Source: Cellulosimicrobium cellulans
Lineage (GTDB): Bacteria; Actinomycetota; Actinomycetes; Actinomycetales; Cellulomonadaceae
DNA: 64,000 nt
Direction: 5' to 3'
Assembly: GCF_007679345.1 (NCBI RefSeq)
Contig: NZ_VEGH01000012.1
Span: 1 to 64,000, forward strand
Numbering within the stretch: the stretch's first letter is position 1; each line of letters begins with the position of its first letter. Made by a program: the position numbers and the translations under genes. The notes beneath the pieces are model-generated. The model was not told the DNA's origin. It was given only the letters and a program-made list of their open reading frames with translations, and searched no databases. Positions 21,420 through 30,449 of this stretch are shown piece by piece.

Positions 21420-21510
21420 CGCGACGGGCCTCGGCGCGCGACGGCCTCAGCCCGCGACGGGCCTCGGCGCGCGACGGGCCTCGGCGCGCGACGGCCTCAG
21501 CCCGCGACGG
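21420..21510. repeat. 16/17-bp tandem repeat
   Basis: CGCGACGG recurs at 21420, 21437, 21453, 21470, 21487 and 21503, alternating with CCTCGGCG and CCTCAGCC fillers, giving 16- or 17-bp steps. It spans the gap between two convergent genes and its end encodes the last residues of the flavoprotein. Confidence 0.8.
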
Positions 21511-22870
21511 CCCGAGGCAGCGCGACCGCCGGGTCGGCCGCCCGCGCGCGGTCCAGGACCGGCAGCGCGGGGCCGGCGAGCAGCCGCCGCGCCCCGCCCA
21601 CGTCCCGCGGCCGGTCGACGGCGAACACCGCCGTCAGCGTGCCGGTCGCCCCGCCGCCCGGGGCGAACCAGAGCGCCGTCCAGCCGTCGTCGCCGGCCGG
21701 GTCGCCGCGCAGCACGACCTCGTCGTCCGCGCCGGGCAGCCCGTAGAGCGCGAGCTCGTGCCCGAGCTGCGTCGAGAACACGTACGGCGCCAGGTCCGAC
21801 TCGGCGGCCTCGTGGCCGAGCAGACCCGCCACCGCGACCGCGGGCCCGCGCAGGGCGGCGTCCCAGTGCCCGCCCGGCACCCAGCCGTGCCGCGCGGACC
21901 GGCGCCTGGCCGCGTCGCCGACGACCCGCACCCGCCACGGGCCGCCGACCGGGGCGTGCCGCTCGTCCACGAGCACCGACCCGTCCGGCTCGAGCGGCAG
22001 GGCGCCCGCCAGCCAACCCGTCGCGGGCCGAGCACCGATCGCGGCGAGCACCACGTCCGCCGGCAGCACCGTGCCGTCGGAGAGCCGCACCGCGCCGGGC
22101 TCGCCCGTCACGCCGGTCTCGACCGCCGCGACGGACACCCCCGTCAGGAGCCGGACGCCCGCACGGGCGAACCACCGCGCCGTGAGGGCGCCGACCTCCG
22201 GCCCGAGCGCCGTCATCAGCGGGGCCTGACGGGCCTCGACCACGGTGACGTCCACGCCGGCCGCCGCCGCGACGGTCGCCACCTCGGCACCGACCCAGCC
22301 GGCGCCGACCACGACCAGCCGGCGCGGGGAGGCGGGGGAGCCGTCGGCGCCGTCCGTGGCCCCGGTCCCGGGCGGGAGGCCGTGCGGGAACCCGAGCGCC
22401 GACCGCAGCCGCTCCGCGTCCGCCGCGGTGTGCAGCGTCAGCGCGCCGGACCACCCGGCCGGGCGGACGGCGGCGGCCCCGGTCGCGACGACCACGGCGT
22501 CAGCGACGACGTCCCCGTCCGCGGTGCCGACCCGCACGCCTCCGTCGTCGACCGCGAGCGCGGTCGCCGGCGTGCCGAGCCGCACGTCGTCGGCGGCGGC
22601 GAGCGCGTCGGCGCCGAGCTCGTCGGACAGCCACGCGGGAGCCGGCCGGTCGAGCAGGTGCTTGGACAGCGGTGGCCGGTCGTAGGGGGCCACGCCCTCC
22701 GCGCCGAGCAGCGTCACCCGGCCGTCGAAGCCCTGGGCGCGCAGCTCCAGGACCGTGCGCGCCCCGGCGATGCCGGCGCCGACCACCACGACGGAGCGGG
22801 GCGCGGCCGGGGGCCCGGGCGTCCCGGTGCCGGGGTCGGGACGGGCGGTGGCGGGTCCGGCATCAGGCAC
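21497..22870 (-). CDS. FAD-dependent ferredoxin/rubredoxin reductase-like protein
   Basis: About 457 aa. The FAD-binding motif VVVVGAGIAGARTVLELRAQG is followed by YDRPPLSKHLL, typical of ferredoxin reductases of oxygenase systems. The NAD(P) motif is VVVGAGWVGAEVATVAA near 190, and the C-terminal reductase domain contains GGHWDAALRGPAVAVAGLLG. It should pass electrons from NAD(P)H to a ferredoxin-type partner, but no ferredoxin or P450 lies nearby. The GTG at 22870 is chosen because TACGGT (complement of 22877-22882) ends six bases before it; an upstream ATG at 22978 would add a low-complexity tail overlapping nothing recognisable. Confidence 0.88.
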   Translation of the reverse strand: MPDAGPATARPDPGTGTPGPPAAPRSVVVVGAGIAGARTVLELRAQGFDGRVTLLGAEGVAPYDRPPLSKHLLDRPAPAWLSDELGADALAAADDVRLGTPATALAVDDGGVRVGTADGDVVADAVVVATGAAAVRPAGWSGALTLHTAADAERLRSALGFPHGLPPGTGATDGADGSPASPRRLVVVGAGWVGAEVATVAAAAGVDVTVVEARQAPLMTALGPEVGALTARWFARAGVRLLTGVSVAAVETGVTGEPGAVRLSDGTVLPADVVLAAIGARPATGWLAGALPLEPDGSVLVDERHAPVGGPWRVRVVGDAARRRSARHGWVPGGHWDAALRGPAVAVAGLLGHEAAESDLAPYVFSTQLGHELALYGLPGADDEVVLRGDPAGDDGWTALWFAPGGGATGTLTAVFAVDRPRDVGGARRLLAGPALPVLDRARAADPAVALPRAVAG

Positions 22871-22876
22871 CCGGCC

Positions 22877-22882
22877 ACCGTA
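22877..22882 (-). promoter_or_regulatory. -10 box of leaderless flavoprotein gene
   Basis: TACGGT on the minus strand ends six bases before the GTG at 22870. Confidence 0.45.
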
Positions 22883-23015
22883 GCCTGCACCGACGCGCCG
22901 CGGCCGGGCCGCCCGGGCCTGCGCCGACCCGTCCGGGCGGCGTGCCGCCGGTCCCGAGGGCGTCGGACCCCGCGCCACCGCGGGCCCGCCGAGCCGTCGC
23001 GCCGCCGGCGTCCGG

Positions 23016-23119
23016 GCGCCGAGATCGGCGGTTCGCGCCGAGATCGGTGCCGCGGAGCACCGATCTCGGGCGAAGGCACCGATGTCGCGGGGTCCCGATC
23101 GAGCGTGCCGGTCCCGATC
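23016..23119. repeat. 19-bp-phased intergenic array (direct then inverted words)
   Basis: GCGCCGAGATCGG starts at 23016 and 23035. The inverted words GCACCGATCTCGG and GCACCGATGTCGC start at 23057 and 23076. A third pair, GGTCCCGATC, is at 23091 and 23110. Every within-pair step is 19 bp. The second and third words form a strong hairpin (about 23035-23072). The array fills most of the 380-bp divergent gap between the flavoprotein and DUF3017 genes; the rest of that gap shows no gene. Confidence 0.85.
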
Positions 23120-23250
23120 CGGTGTGCCGGCGCCGTTCGCGGCGGGCGCGCAGGACGCGGTCGTCGGAGCCGCGGCCGGCTCAGCGGCGCGGGGTAGCCT
23201 CGGCGGTGACGGTGCGCGACGGTCGCCGCGCCGCGGAGAGGGAGGCGCAC

Positions 23251-23631
23251 GTGAGCCAGGACGGGGTCGTGCCCCCCGCGGCCGCCGGTCGCCCCTCGCC
23301 CGAGGACGAGCGGTTCGGCCCCGACGGCGAGCCGCTCGACCCGCGCGCCATCGCCCGCGCCTCGCTCGCCGCGGACCGGAACTGGTCGCTGTGGGTGATC
23401 GCGGGCGCGGTGCTGTTCTGCGTCGCGCTCGCGCTCGCGGCCGGCACCCCGACGGGCGCGCTCGCGCTGGCCGGGTTCCTCGCCTGCTGCGCGGTGGTCC
23501 GGTCGGTCGTGCGGCGCGCCCCGGCGGCCCTGGTCGTGCGCCGGCGGGCCGTGGACGTCGCGGTGCTTGCGGGTCTGGCGGTGACGATCGGCGTGCTGTC
23601 GCAGATCGTCCCGGCCCCGTACGTCCCCTGA
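23251..23631 (+). CDS. DUF3017 family small membrane protein
   Basis: A 126-aa protein with an acidic N-terminal tail of about 45 residues and three hydrophobic helices, the usual build of the actinobacterial DUF3017 family, whose members often lie near folD or TCA-cycle genes. Here folD is 9 kb away and icd 1.4 kb away. GTG 23251 follows GAGAGGGAGG, a strong ribosome-binding site. The function is unknown. Confidence 0.75.
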   Translation: MSQDGVVPPAAAGRPSPEDERFGPDGEPLDPRAIARASLAADRNWSLWVIAGAVLFCVALALAAGTPTGALALAGFLACCAVVRSVVRRAPAALVVRRRAVDVAVLAGLAVTIGVLSQIVPAPYVP

Positions 23632-23680
23632 CGGGGCCCCGGCCCCCCCGCCCGGCCCCGCGCCCGCCGCGGGGACGACG

Positions 23681-23712
23681 AAGGGCGGCGACCCGACCGG
23701 GTCGCCGCCCTT
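23681..23712. terminator. Bidirectional hairpin between DUF3017 and aquaporin genes
   Basis: A perfect 14-bp stem (AAGGGCGGCGACCC and complement) with a GACC loop between two convergent genes. No U run follows on either side. Confidence 0.8.
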
Positions 23713-23732
23713 GCGCGGGAGCTGTGCGCGCG

Positions 23733-24857
23733 TCAGCGCGCCGGCTGCACCTCGACCTCGACCTCGTCGATCTCCAGGTCCTCGTCGAGCACGTCGTCGT
23801 CCGCCGGGGCGGTCGCGAACGCGCGGTAGAGCAGCGCGGCGAGCGCGGCGCCGACGAGCGGCGCGACCCAGAACACCCAGATCTGGCCCCACGCCCACGA
23901 CTCGGAGAAGATCGCCGCGGCCGTCGAGCGCGCCGGGTTCAGCGAGCCGCCGGTGACCGGGTACGCCACGAGCATCCCGAACGCCACGGTCAGACCGACC
24001 GCGAACGCCGCCTGCTGGCGGGTGCGCCCGCGCCGGTCGGTCGCGCCGAGGTAGACGCCGACGAGGATCGCGGCCAGCACGCCCTCGAGCAGCAGCGCGG
24101 CGATCAGGCCGAACCCGTCGCCGCCCGTCGACTGGGCGATCGGGGAGTGCTCCCCGTAGCCGTTGGCGGTGCCGCCGAAGAAGGTCCGCTCGTTGCCCTC
24201 GAGCGCGGGCAGCGAGGTGGCCGCCACGAACAGGACGGCGGACGCGAGCGCGCCGCCGACGACCTGGGCCAGCCAGTACGGCACCAGGTGCGCCCACGGC
24301 GTGCGGCCGGCCAGCGTGCTGCCGAGCGTGATCGCCGGGTTGAAGTGGCCGCCGGACACGTGCGACACGGCGACGAACGCCGCGATCGTGCCGAACCCGA
24401 AGCCGAGCGCGATGCCGATGACACCGGCGCCGCTGACCGAGGCGAACAGCGCCGCGCCGAGGCCCGCGAGGACCACGACGAACGTGCCGAACAGCTCGGC
24501 GCCCACCCGGGCCACGAGCGAGGGGCCGGTGAGGGTGGCGCGGACGGCCTGGATCTCGACCTCGTCCTCGTCCGCCGCGACGGCGGAGGCGGTGCCGTAG
24601 CCGCTGGCCGCGCCGTAGCCGACGGGGACCGCGGCGGGTGCGGGCGCGGCGGCGGGCGCCGGAGCGGCGGTCGGCGCGGGGGCGCTCGCCGGGGCGGGCG
24701 CGGGGACGGCCGCGCCGGCGGGCGGCGCGGACGGCGTCGGGGTCACGGGGGAGCCGGCGGCCGGGGCCGTGGGCTCGGCCGGGGTGCCCTGCTGCGGGGC
24801 GGTGGCGCCGGTGGGGGCGTCCGGGGCCTCGGCGGGCTCGGGCTTGTCCTGCGACAT
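23733..24857 (-). CDS. Aquaporin / glycerol facilitator (MIP family) with long N-terminal tail
   Basis: A 374-aa MIP channel. Both pore loops are present: SGGHFNPAITLG and GGSLNPARSTAAA, each with the NPA box. The six-helix core spans about 120-355. The Arg of the selectivity filter follows the second NPA, and overall this resembles AqpZ, so water is the likely permeant. Unusual is the first 110 residues, an Ala/Pro-rich, low-complexity segment with alternating PAPAPA and a GYGAASGYG piece, and an acidic C-terminal tail. The ATG at 24857 is the first Met of this segment; true translation might begin later, but no better start is visible. Confidence 0.9.
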   Translation of the reverse strand: MSQDKPEPAEAPDAPTGATAPQQGTPAEPTAPAAGSPVTPTPSAPPAGAAVPAPAPASAPAPTAAPAPAAAPAPAAVPVGYGAASGYGTASAVAADEDEVEIQAVRATLTGPSLVARVGAELFGTFVVVLAGLGAALFASVSGAGVIGIALGFGFGTIAAFVAVSHVSGGHFNPAITLGSTLAGRTPWAHLVPYWLAQVVGGALASAVLFVAATSLPALEGNERTFFGGTANGYGEHSPIAQSTGGDGFGLIAALLLEGVLAAILVGVYLGATDRRGRTRQQAAFAVGLTVAFGMLVAYPVTGGSLNPARSTAAAIFSESWAWGQIWVFWVAPLVGAALAALLYRAFATAPADDDVLDEDLEIDEVEVEVQPAR

Positions 24858-25039
24858 GATGATCCGTTCGTCCGGGTGCGATGACGGGCGCGGGCCGCGC
24901 CGTTCGGCGGCCCCGCACCGGGTCCGACCTGCGGGCGCGTCACGCGCAGCCCCGGTCGGGCACACGCGTCGAGCATGCCACCGATCGCTGTGCGTCGCCT
25001 GGATGCCGCCCGACCCGGCGCCGGTCGCCCGCAAAGTCT

Positions 25040-25057
25040 CTCGACGTCAAGTAATCT
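25040..25057 (+). promoter_or_regulatory. icd promoter with palindrome between -35 and -10
   Basis: TAATCT at 25052-25057 ends six bases before the icd ATG, so the mRNA is probably leaderless. The near-palindrome CTCGACGTCAAG at 25040-25051 abuts the -10 box and could be an operator. Confidence 0.55.
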
Positions 25058-25063
25058 GGCCGC

Positions 25064-26281
25064 ATGGCGAAGATCAAGGTGGTTGGACCGGTCGTCGAGC
25101 TCGACGGTGACGAGATGACGCGGATCATCTGGCAGTTCATCAAGGACCGCCTGATCCATCCGTACCTCGACATCGACCTGCGCTACTACGACCTGTCGAT
25201 CGAGAACCGCGACGCGACGGACGACCAGGTCACGATCGACGCGGCGCACGCGATCAAGGAGCACGGCGTCGGCGTCAAGTGCGCGACGATCACCCCGGAC
25301 GAGGCCCGGGTCGAGGAGTTCGGCCTCAAGAAGATGTGGCGCTCCCCGAACGGCACGATCCGCAACATCCTCGGCGGCGTGGTCTTCCGCGAGCCGATCA
25401 TCATCAGCAACATCCCGCGCCTGGTGCCGGGCTGGAACAAGCCGATCATCATCGGCCGCCACGCCCACGGCGACCAGTACAAGGCGACCGACTTCACCGT
25501 GCAGGGCGCGGGCACGCTGACCCTGACGTTCACCCCGGCGGACGGCTCCGAGCCGATCCAGCAGGAGGTCGTGACCTACCCGGACGCCGGTGGCGTCGCG
25601 ATGGCCATGTACAACTTCGACGAGTCGATCCGCGACTTCGCGCGCGCCTCGTTCGCGTACGGCCTGCAGCGGCAGTACCCGGTGTACCTGTCGACCAAGA
25701 ACACGATCCTCAAGGCCTACGACGGCCGGTTCAAGGACCTGTTCCAGGAGGTGTTCGACGCCGAGTTCGCCGCCGCGTTCGCGGAGGCCGGCCTCACCTA
25801 CGAGCACCGCCTGATCGACGACATGGTCGCCTCCGCCATGAAGTGGGAGGGCGGCTACGTCTGGGCCTGCAAGAACTACGACGGCGACGTCCAGTCGGAC
25901 ACCGTCGCGCAGGGCTTCGGCTCGCTCGGCCTGATGACCTCGGTCCTCATGACCCCGGACGGCCAGACCGTCGAGGCCGAGGCCGCGCACGGCACCGTGA
26001 CCCGGCACTACCGCCAGCACCAGGCGGGCAAGCCGACGTCGACCAACCCGATCGCGTCGATCTTCGCGTGGACCGGCGGTCTCAAGCACCGCGGCAAGCT
26101 GGACGGCACCCCCGAGGTCACCCAGTTCGCCGAGACCCTCGAGGACGTCGTGGTCAAGACGGTCGAGAGCGGCAAGATGACCAAGGACCTCGCGCTGCTC
26201 GTCGGCCCCGAGCAGGAGTGGCTGACCACCGAGGACTTCCTCGCGGCCCTCGACGAGAACCTGGCCGCGCGCCTGGGCTGA
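25064..26281 (+). CDS. icd: NADP-dependent isocitrate dehydrogenase
   Basis: A 405-aa homodimeric-type IDH, of the class shared with eukaryotes and distinct from the monomeric enzyme common in Actinobacteria. It converts isocitrate to 2-oxoglutarate with NADP. The substrate-binding residues appear in [14 protein letters not shown] (Ser94, Asn96, Arg100), and further conserved segments are [36 protein letters not shown] and [10 protein letters not shown]. Length is standard. The start is fixed by a -10 box six bases upstream. A strong hairpin terminates the gene. Confidence 0.97.
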   Translation: MAKIKVVGPVVELDGDEMTRIIWQFIKDRLIHPYLDIDLRYYDLSIENRDATDDQVTIDAAHAIKEHGVGVKCATITPDEARVEEFGLKKMWRSPNGTIRNILGGVVFREPIIISNIPRLVPGWNKPIIIGRHAHGDQYKATDFTVQGAGTLTLTFTPADGSEPIQQEVVTYPDAGGVAMAMYNFDESIRDFARASFAYGLQRQYPVYLSTKNTILKAYDGRFKDLFQEVFDAEFAAAFAEAGLTYEHRLIDDMVASAMKWEGGYVWACKNYDGDVQSDTVAQGFGSLGLMTSVLMTPDGQTVEAEAAHGTVTRHYRQHQAGKPTSTNPIASIFAWTGGLKHRGKLDGTPEVTQFAETLEDVVVKTVESGKMTKDLALLVGPEQEWLTTEDFLAALDENLAARLG

Positions 26282-26302
26282 CCCCCGCGCCGCACGACCC
26301 CG

Positions 26303-26337
26303 ACGGCCGCCGCCCGCACTCCGCGGGCGGCGGCCGT
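26303..26337 (+). terminator. icd terminator hairpin
   Basis: A 15-bp perfect GC stem (ACGGCCGCCGCCCGC and complement) with a five-base loop, 21 bp after the icd stop. No U tract. Confidence 0.8.
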
Positions 26338-26416
26338 GCGCGTCCCGCTTGCCGTCACGCAGTGAACGCACATCGGTAGGTGCTCCCGGGGTGCCGGATC
26401 GGAGTGCGTGCGCCTG

Positions 26417-26422
26417 TATCCT
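26417..26422 (+). promoter_or_regulatory. -10 box of leaderless ROK gene
   Basis: TATCCT ends seven bases before the GTG at 26430. Confidence 0.5.
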
Positions 26423-26429
26423 CTGCTAC

Positions 26430-27614
26430 GTGGGCACTGAGAGAGTGACCCCGGGTTCGCAATCTTCACTCCGTGAAGCCAACCGCGCCCGGATCGTGAG
26501 TGCCGTCCAGCAGCGTGGCTCACTCACGCAAGTCGAGCTGGCCGGTGTCACGGGGCTGTCACCCGCCACGGTGTCGAACATCGTCAAGGAGCTCACCGGC
26601 GCCGGGGTCCTCGCCACGGCGCCCACCTCCCGCAGCGGCCGCCGCGCCCAGCAGGTCACCCTCGCGCGCAACCTCGGGCTGGTCGGTGGCATCCACTTCG
26701 GCTCGCGCTCGCTGCGGGTGACCATCGCCGACGTCGCCCAGCGGATCGTCGCCGACCAGCGCATGCCGCTGCCGCCCGACCACCGCGCGGACGCCGGCCT
26801 GGAACGCGCGTCGCTGCTGCTCACCGAGCTCGTCGACTCGGTCGGCGCGACCATGTCCGAGGTGCTGTCGGTCGGGGTCGGCGTGCCCGCCCCCGTCGAC
26901 CCGGTCACCGGCCGCATCGTGTCCGTCGGCGTGCTGCGCGGCTGGGACGGGGTGTCGGTGCCGGAGGTGCTGGAGCGCCGGCTGGGGGTGCCGGTCCGGG
27001 TCGACAACGACTCGAACCTCGGGGCGCTCGCCGAGCTGCGGCACGGTGCCGCCCGGGGCAAGCGGCACGTCGCCTACCTCAAGGTCTCGCACGGCGTCGG
27101 CAGCGGCCTCATCGTCGACGGGCGCGTCTTCCACGGCCGAACGGGCGCGGCCGGCGAGTTCGGGCACATCACGATCGACGACAACGGCCCGATCTGCCGG
27201 TGCGGCAACCGCGGCTGCCTCGACGCGCTCATCGGCGCGCCCGCCCTGCTCCGGATGCTCGAGTCCAGCCACGGGCACCTCACGCTGTCGGACGTCATCG
27301 CCCGCGCGCAGGACGGCGACCCCGGCTGCCGCCGGGTGATCTCCGACGCCGGCCGGCTGCTCGCGGTGGCCGCGGCGAACACCTGCAACCTGTTCGACCC
27401 CGAGCTGGTCGTCGTCGGCGGGCGGCTCGCCGACGCGGGCCCGATCCTGCTGGACACGTTCCGGAGCGTGCTCGCGCAGCGCACCCTGCCGAGCACCGCC
27501 GGGCCGGTCGAGGTGGTCGTCTCGGAGCTGGGCACGGCGGCCGAGGTGCGGGGCGCGCTCGCCCTGGCGCTGGACCACGCCGGTATTGCCCAGTCGATGG
27601 CGGTGGCAGGATGA
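26430..27614 (+). CDS. ROK family transcriptional regulator
   Basis: About 394 aa. The N-terminal winged HTH (about 12-65, LTQVELAGVTGLSPATVSNI) is followed by a ROK domain with GVGVPAPVDP, RVDNDSNLGALAEL and an intact zinc site CRCGNRGC after GEFGHITIDD. The catalytic Asp of sugar kinases aligns with the DNDSN segment, but HTH-ROK fusions generally repress sugar genes. It precedes a sugar-type ABC ATPase gene by 46 bp, a pairing that suggests it senses the transported sugar. GTG 26430 is chosen because of the upstream -10 box; a second GTG lies at 26445. Confidence 0.9.
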   Translation: MGTERVTPGSQSSLREANRARIVSAVQQRGSLTQVELAGVTGLSPATVSNIVKELTGAGVLATAPTSRSGRRAQQVTLARNLGLVGGIHFGSRSLRVTIADVAQRIVADQRMPLPPDHRADAGLERASLLLTELVDSVGATMSEVLSVGVGVPAPVDPVTGRIVSVGVLRGWDGVSVPEVLERRLGVPVRVDNDSNLGALAELRHGAARGKRHVAYLKVSHGVGSGLIVDGRVFHGRTGAAGEFGHITIDDNGPICRCGNRGCLDALIGAPALLRMLESSHGHLTLSDVIARAQDGDPGCRRVISDAGRLLAVAAANTCNLFDPELVVVGGRLADAGPILLDTFRSVLAQRTLPSTAGPVEVVVSELGTAAEVRGALALALDHAGIAQSMAVAG

Positions 27615-27660
27615 GCCGGTGCAGCACGGCACGCGGCAAGGACGCAGCGGAGGAGGACCG

Positions 27661-28446
27661 ATGAGCCGGACACCGGGCACCCCCGTCCTGTCCGTGCGGG
27701 GCGTCTCCCGCAACTACGGCGCCGTGCGCGCGCTGGTCGACGTGGACCTCGACATCCACGCGCACGAGGTCGTGGCCATCGTCGGCGACATCGGCGCGGG
27801 CAAGTCGACGCTCGCGCGGGTGATGTCGGGGGCGCTCGCCCCTGACGCCGGGACGATCGAGGTCGACGGTTCGCCCGTCACCATGCCGTCGACGCGCGCC
27901 GCGCGCGAGCTCGGCATCGCCGCCGTGTTCCAGGACCTCGCGCTCGCCGAGAACCTCGACGTCGTGCAGAACCTGTTCCTCGGCCAGGAGCTGCGCCGCG
28001 CCGGGATCCTCGACGAGCGGCGCATGGAGCGCCGCGCCTGGGAGGTGCTGAGCCAGCTCGCCGCGCGCGTGCCGTCCGTCCGGGCGCCCGTGCGCGCGCT
28101 GTCCGGCGGGCAGCGGCAGGCCGTCGCCGTGGCGCGCACCCTGGTCGGCAACCCGCGGGTGGTCGTCCTGGACGAGCCGCTGGCGTCGCTCGGCATCTCG
28201 CAGACCGCCGAGGTGCTCAACATGGTCGAGCGGCTGCGCGAGAGCGGGCTCGGCGTCGTGATGATCAGCCACTCGATGGTCGACGTCCAGGCCGTCGCGG
28301 ACCGGATCGTGGTGCTGCGGCTCGGGCGGATCAACGGCGACTTCGACGCCGAGCACGCCTCCTACGAGGACCTGATCGCGGCGATCACGGGGATCACGCC
28401 GACGGGGCGCGCGGCGCGGCCGACGACCCGGCCGGCGACGCTCTGA
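27661..28446 (+). CDS. Sugar ABC importer ATPase (orphan, CUT2-like single domain)
   Basis: A 261-aa ATPase with Walker A GDIGAGKST (residues about 43-51), signature LSGGQRQAVAVAR, Walker B VVVLDEPLASLG and the switch His in ISHS. Sequence style (EVVAIVGD.GAGKSTL, AAVFQDLALAENLDVVQNLFLG) matches ribose/xylose/fructose-type ATPases, but it has one ATPase domain rather than two. GGAGG at 27651-27655 precedes ATG 27661. It follows the ROK gene directly. Normally a permease and a binding protein would adjoin; here none does, so the partners are elsewhere or lost. Confidence 0.9.
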   Translation: MSRTPGTPVLSVRGVSRNYGAVRALVDVDLDIHAHEVVAIVGDIGAGKSTLARVMSGALAPDAGTIEVDGSPVTMPSTRAARELGIAAVFQDLALAENLDVVQNLFLGQELRRAGILDERRMERRAWEVLSQLAARVPSVRAPVRALSGGQRQAVAVARTLVGNPRVVVLDEPLASLGISQTAEVLNMVERLRESGLGVVMISHSMVDVQAVADRIVVLRLGRINGDFDAEHASYEDLIAAITGITPTGRAARPTTRPATL

Positions 28447-28459
28447 GGCGTGGGTCGGG

Positions 28460-28855
28460 TCAGACGCCGTACCGGGGGAGTGCCGACACGAGGCGGCCGG
28501 CGGACGCCGTGACGTCCCGCGCGACCCGGGCGGTGACGTAGTCGCCGTACTGGGCCTGGGACTTCTGCGCCGTCAGCCGCACCAGCCGTCGTGCGAGCCG
28601 GGCGCCGTCCGCGACCTGCGCGAGCAGCGCCGCGGCCTCCCGGTGGTCCGCTCCGCTGCTGGGGTGCCCCAGCGCGATGCCGCAGATCGCGTCGGCCGCG
28701 GCGCTGATGGCGTTGGCGGCGGACACGCTCGCTTCCCGGGACGGCCCGTCGGTGCACGCCGCGAGCCGCTCCTCCGCCACGCGCAGGTGCTCCCGCGCGA
28801 TCTCGGCGCGCTCGCGGGCGGACGCCGGGGTCATCCTCGTCGTCCGTGGCGGCAC
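28460..28855 (-). CDS. HEPN-like protein paired with nucleotidyltransferase
   Basis: A 131-aa, all-helical protein. The segment SAANAISAAADAICGIALG followed by SSGADHREAAALL and a late LTAQKSQAQYGDYV matches small actinobacterial HEPN-domain proteins that are encoded next to nucleotidyltransferases. In catalytic HEPN RNases an R-x4-6-H motif is expected; I see none here (the corresponding stretch is GHPSSGADH), so nuclease activity is doubtful. GTG 28855 is four bases after the stop of the nucleotidyltransferase gene and has GGAG nine bases upstream, inside that gene. The order partner-then-HEPN, with tight spacing, fits an MNT/HEPN toxin-antitoxin-like module. Confidence 0.7.
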   Translation of the reverse strand: MPPRTTRMTPASARERAEIAREHLRVAEERLAACTDGPSREASVSAANAISAAADAICGIALGHPSSGADHREAAALLAQVADGARLARRLVRLTAQKSQAQYGDYVTARVARDVTASAGRLVSALPRYGV

Positions 28856-28859
28856 GTGG

Positions 28860-29504
28860 TCACGCTCCGTGGGCTCGCAGCAGCTCCCTCAGGTCCGGGC
28901 CGCTGATCGTGGTGGCATCGTCCAGCCACGACCGAACCATCGGGTCGGCGGCCCGGACAAGGGCCATCAGGCGATGTGTGGACAGCTCGTAGACGGAGCA
29001 GGCGTTGCCGGTCCACCGCTCGACGCCCTCGGTGATGTCGAGGAGCAGCTGCTCGGCCTCGGCGGCGGCGACGTCGTCCGGGCTGAGCACCACCAGGTCG
29101 ACGTCGCTGCGCCGGTCGCTCGTGCCGCGTGCGACCGAACCGTAGAGCGCGATGGTGGTCCGCGCCGCGCGATCCGTGCCCAGGCGCTCGACGAGGAGAG
29201 CGACGAGCCGTTCCCGCAGCGCGTCGTGGGTGTGCGCCGCGAACCGGACTGCGGCCTCGATGGCAGGCCACGCGAGGTGCTCCCGGTTGGCGCGGTAGAG
29301 CACGGCGTGCGACGACCGGGCGGCCAGCACGGTGCCCTGCTCCACCAGCCGCGCCAGCGCCGCTCGCACCCCGGGGTTCGACGCCCCGGGGACGAGGTCG
29401 GCCACGCGGGACCCGGTCAGCGGAGCCTCGGCCCTGCTGAGGACGACGAGCACCCGCCCCTCCAGGCTGGGGACGACAGCGGAGATCGGGTTGCTCAGAT
29501 CCAC
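28860..29504 (-). CDS. Winged-helix minimal nucleotidyltransferase (MNT)
   Basis: A 214-aa protein. Residues about 10-75 form a winged helix (SLEGRVLVVLSRAEAPLTGSR, then PGVRAALARLVEQGTV). The nucleotidyltransferase core has the signature LYGSVARGTSDRRSDVDLVV near 110-130, with GS and D-x-D metal ligands intact. In MNT/HEPN systems such enzymes AMPylate or otherwise restrain the HEPN partner, encoded immediately downstream. The N-terminal DNA-binding domain and the 38-bp palindrome just upstream suggest autoregulation. GTG 29504 is preferred for its GAGG five bases upstream; GTG 29510 is the alternative. Confidence 0.82.
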   Translation of the reverse strand: MDLSNPISAVVPSLEGRVLVVLSRAEAPLTGSRVADLVPGASNPGVRAALARLVEQGTVLAARSSHAVLYRANREHLAWPAIEAAVRFAAHTHDALRERLVALLVERLGTDRAARTTIALYGSVARGTSDRRSDVDLVVLSPDDVAAAEAEQLLLDITEGVERWTGNACSVYELSTHRLMALVRAADPMVRSWLDDATTISGPDLRELLRAHGA

Positions 29505-29518
29505 GGACACCTCACGCT

Positions 29519-29556
29519 CTGCTACTTTTTCATCAGCTCTGATGGAAAAGTAGCAG
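29519..29556. promoter_or_regulatory. 38-bp inverted repeat, likely operator of the MNT/HEPN pair
   Basis: CTGCTACTTTTTCATCAG and CTGATGGAAAAGTAGCAG are 18-bp arms with one mismatch and a 2-bp centre. This is one of the most AT-rich patches in the window and starts 15 bp before the nucleotidyltransferase start. It also separates that gene from the 3' end of purU. Confidence 0.75.
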
Positions 29557-29563
29557 CCAGCCG

Positions 29564-30436
<873 letters not shown>

Positions 30437-30443
30437 GCAGGGG

Positions 30444-30449
30444 AGGGTA
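30444..30449 (-). promoter_or_regulatory. -10 box of leaderless purU
   Basis: TACCCT on the minus strand ends seven bases before GTG 30436. Confidence 0.5.

Noticed and set aside
28460..29504. Firm assignment as an active type VII toxin-antitoxin system
   Set aside because: The HEPN partner lacks the expected catalytic motif, so only the pairing and the enzyme motif are claimed.
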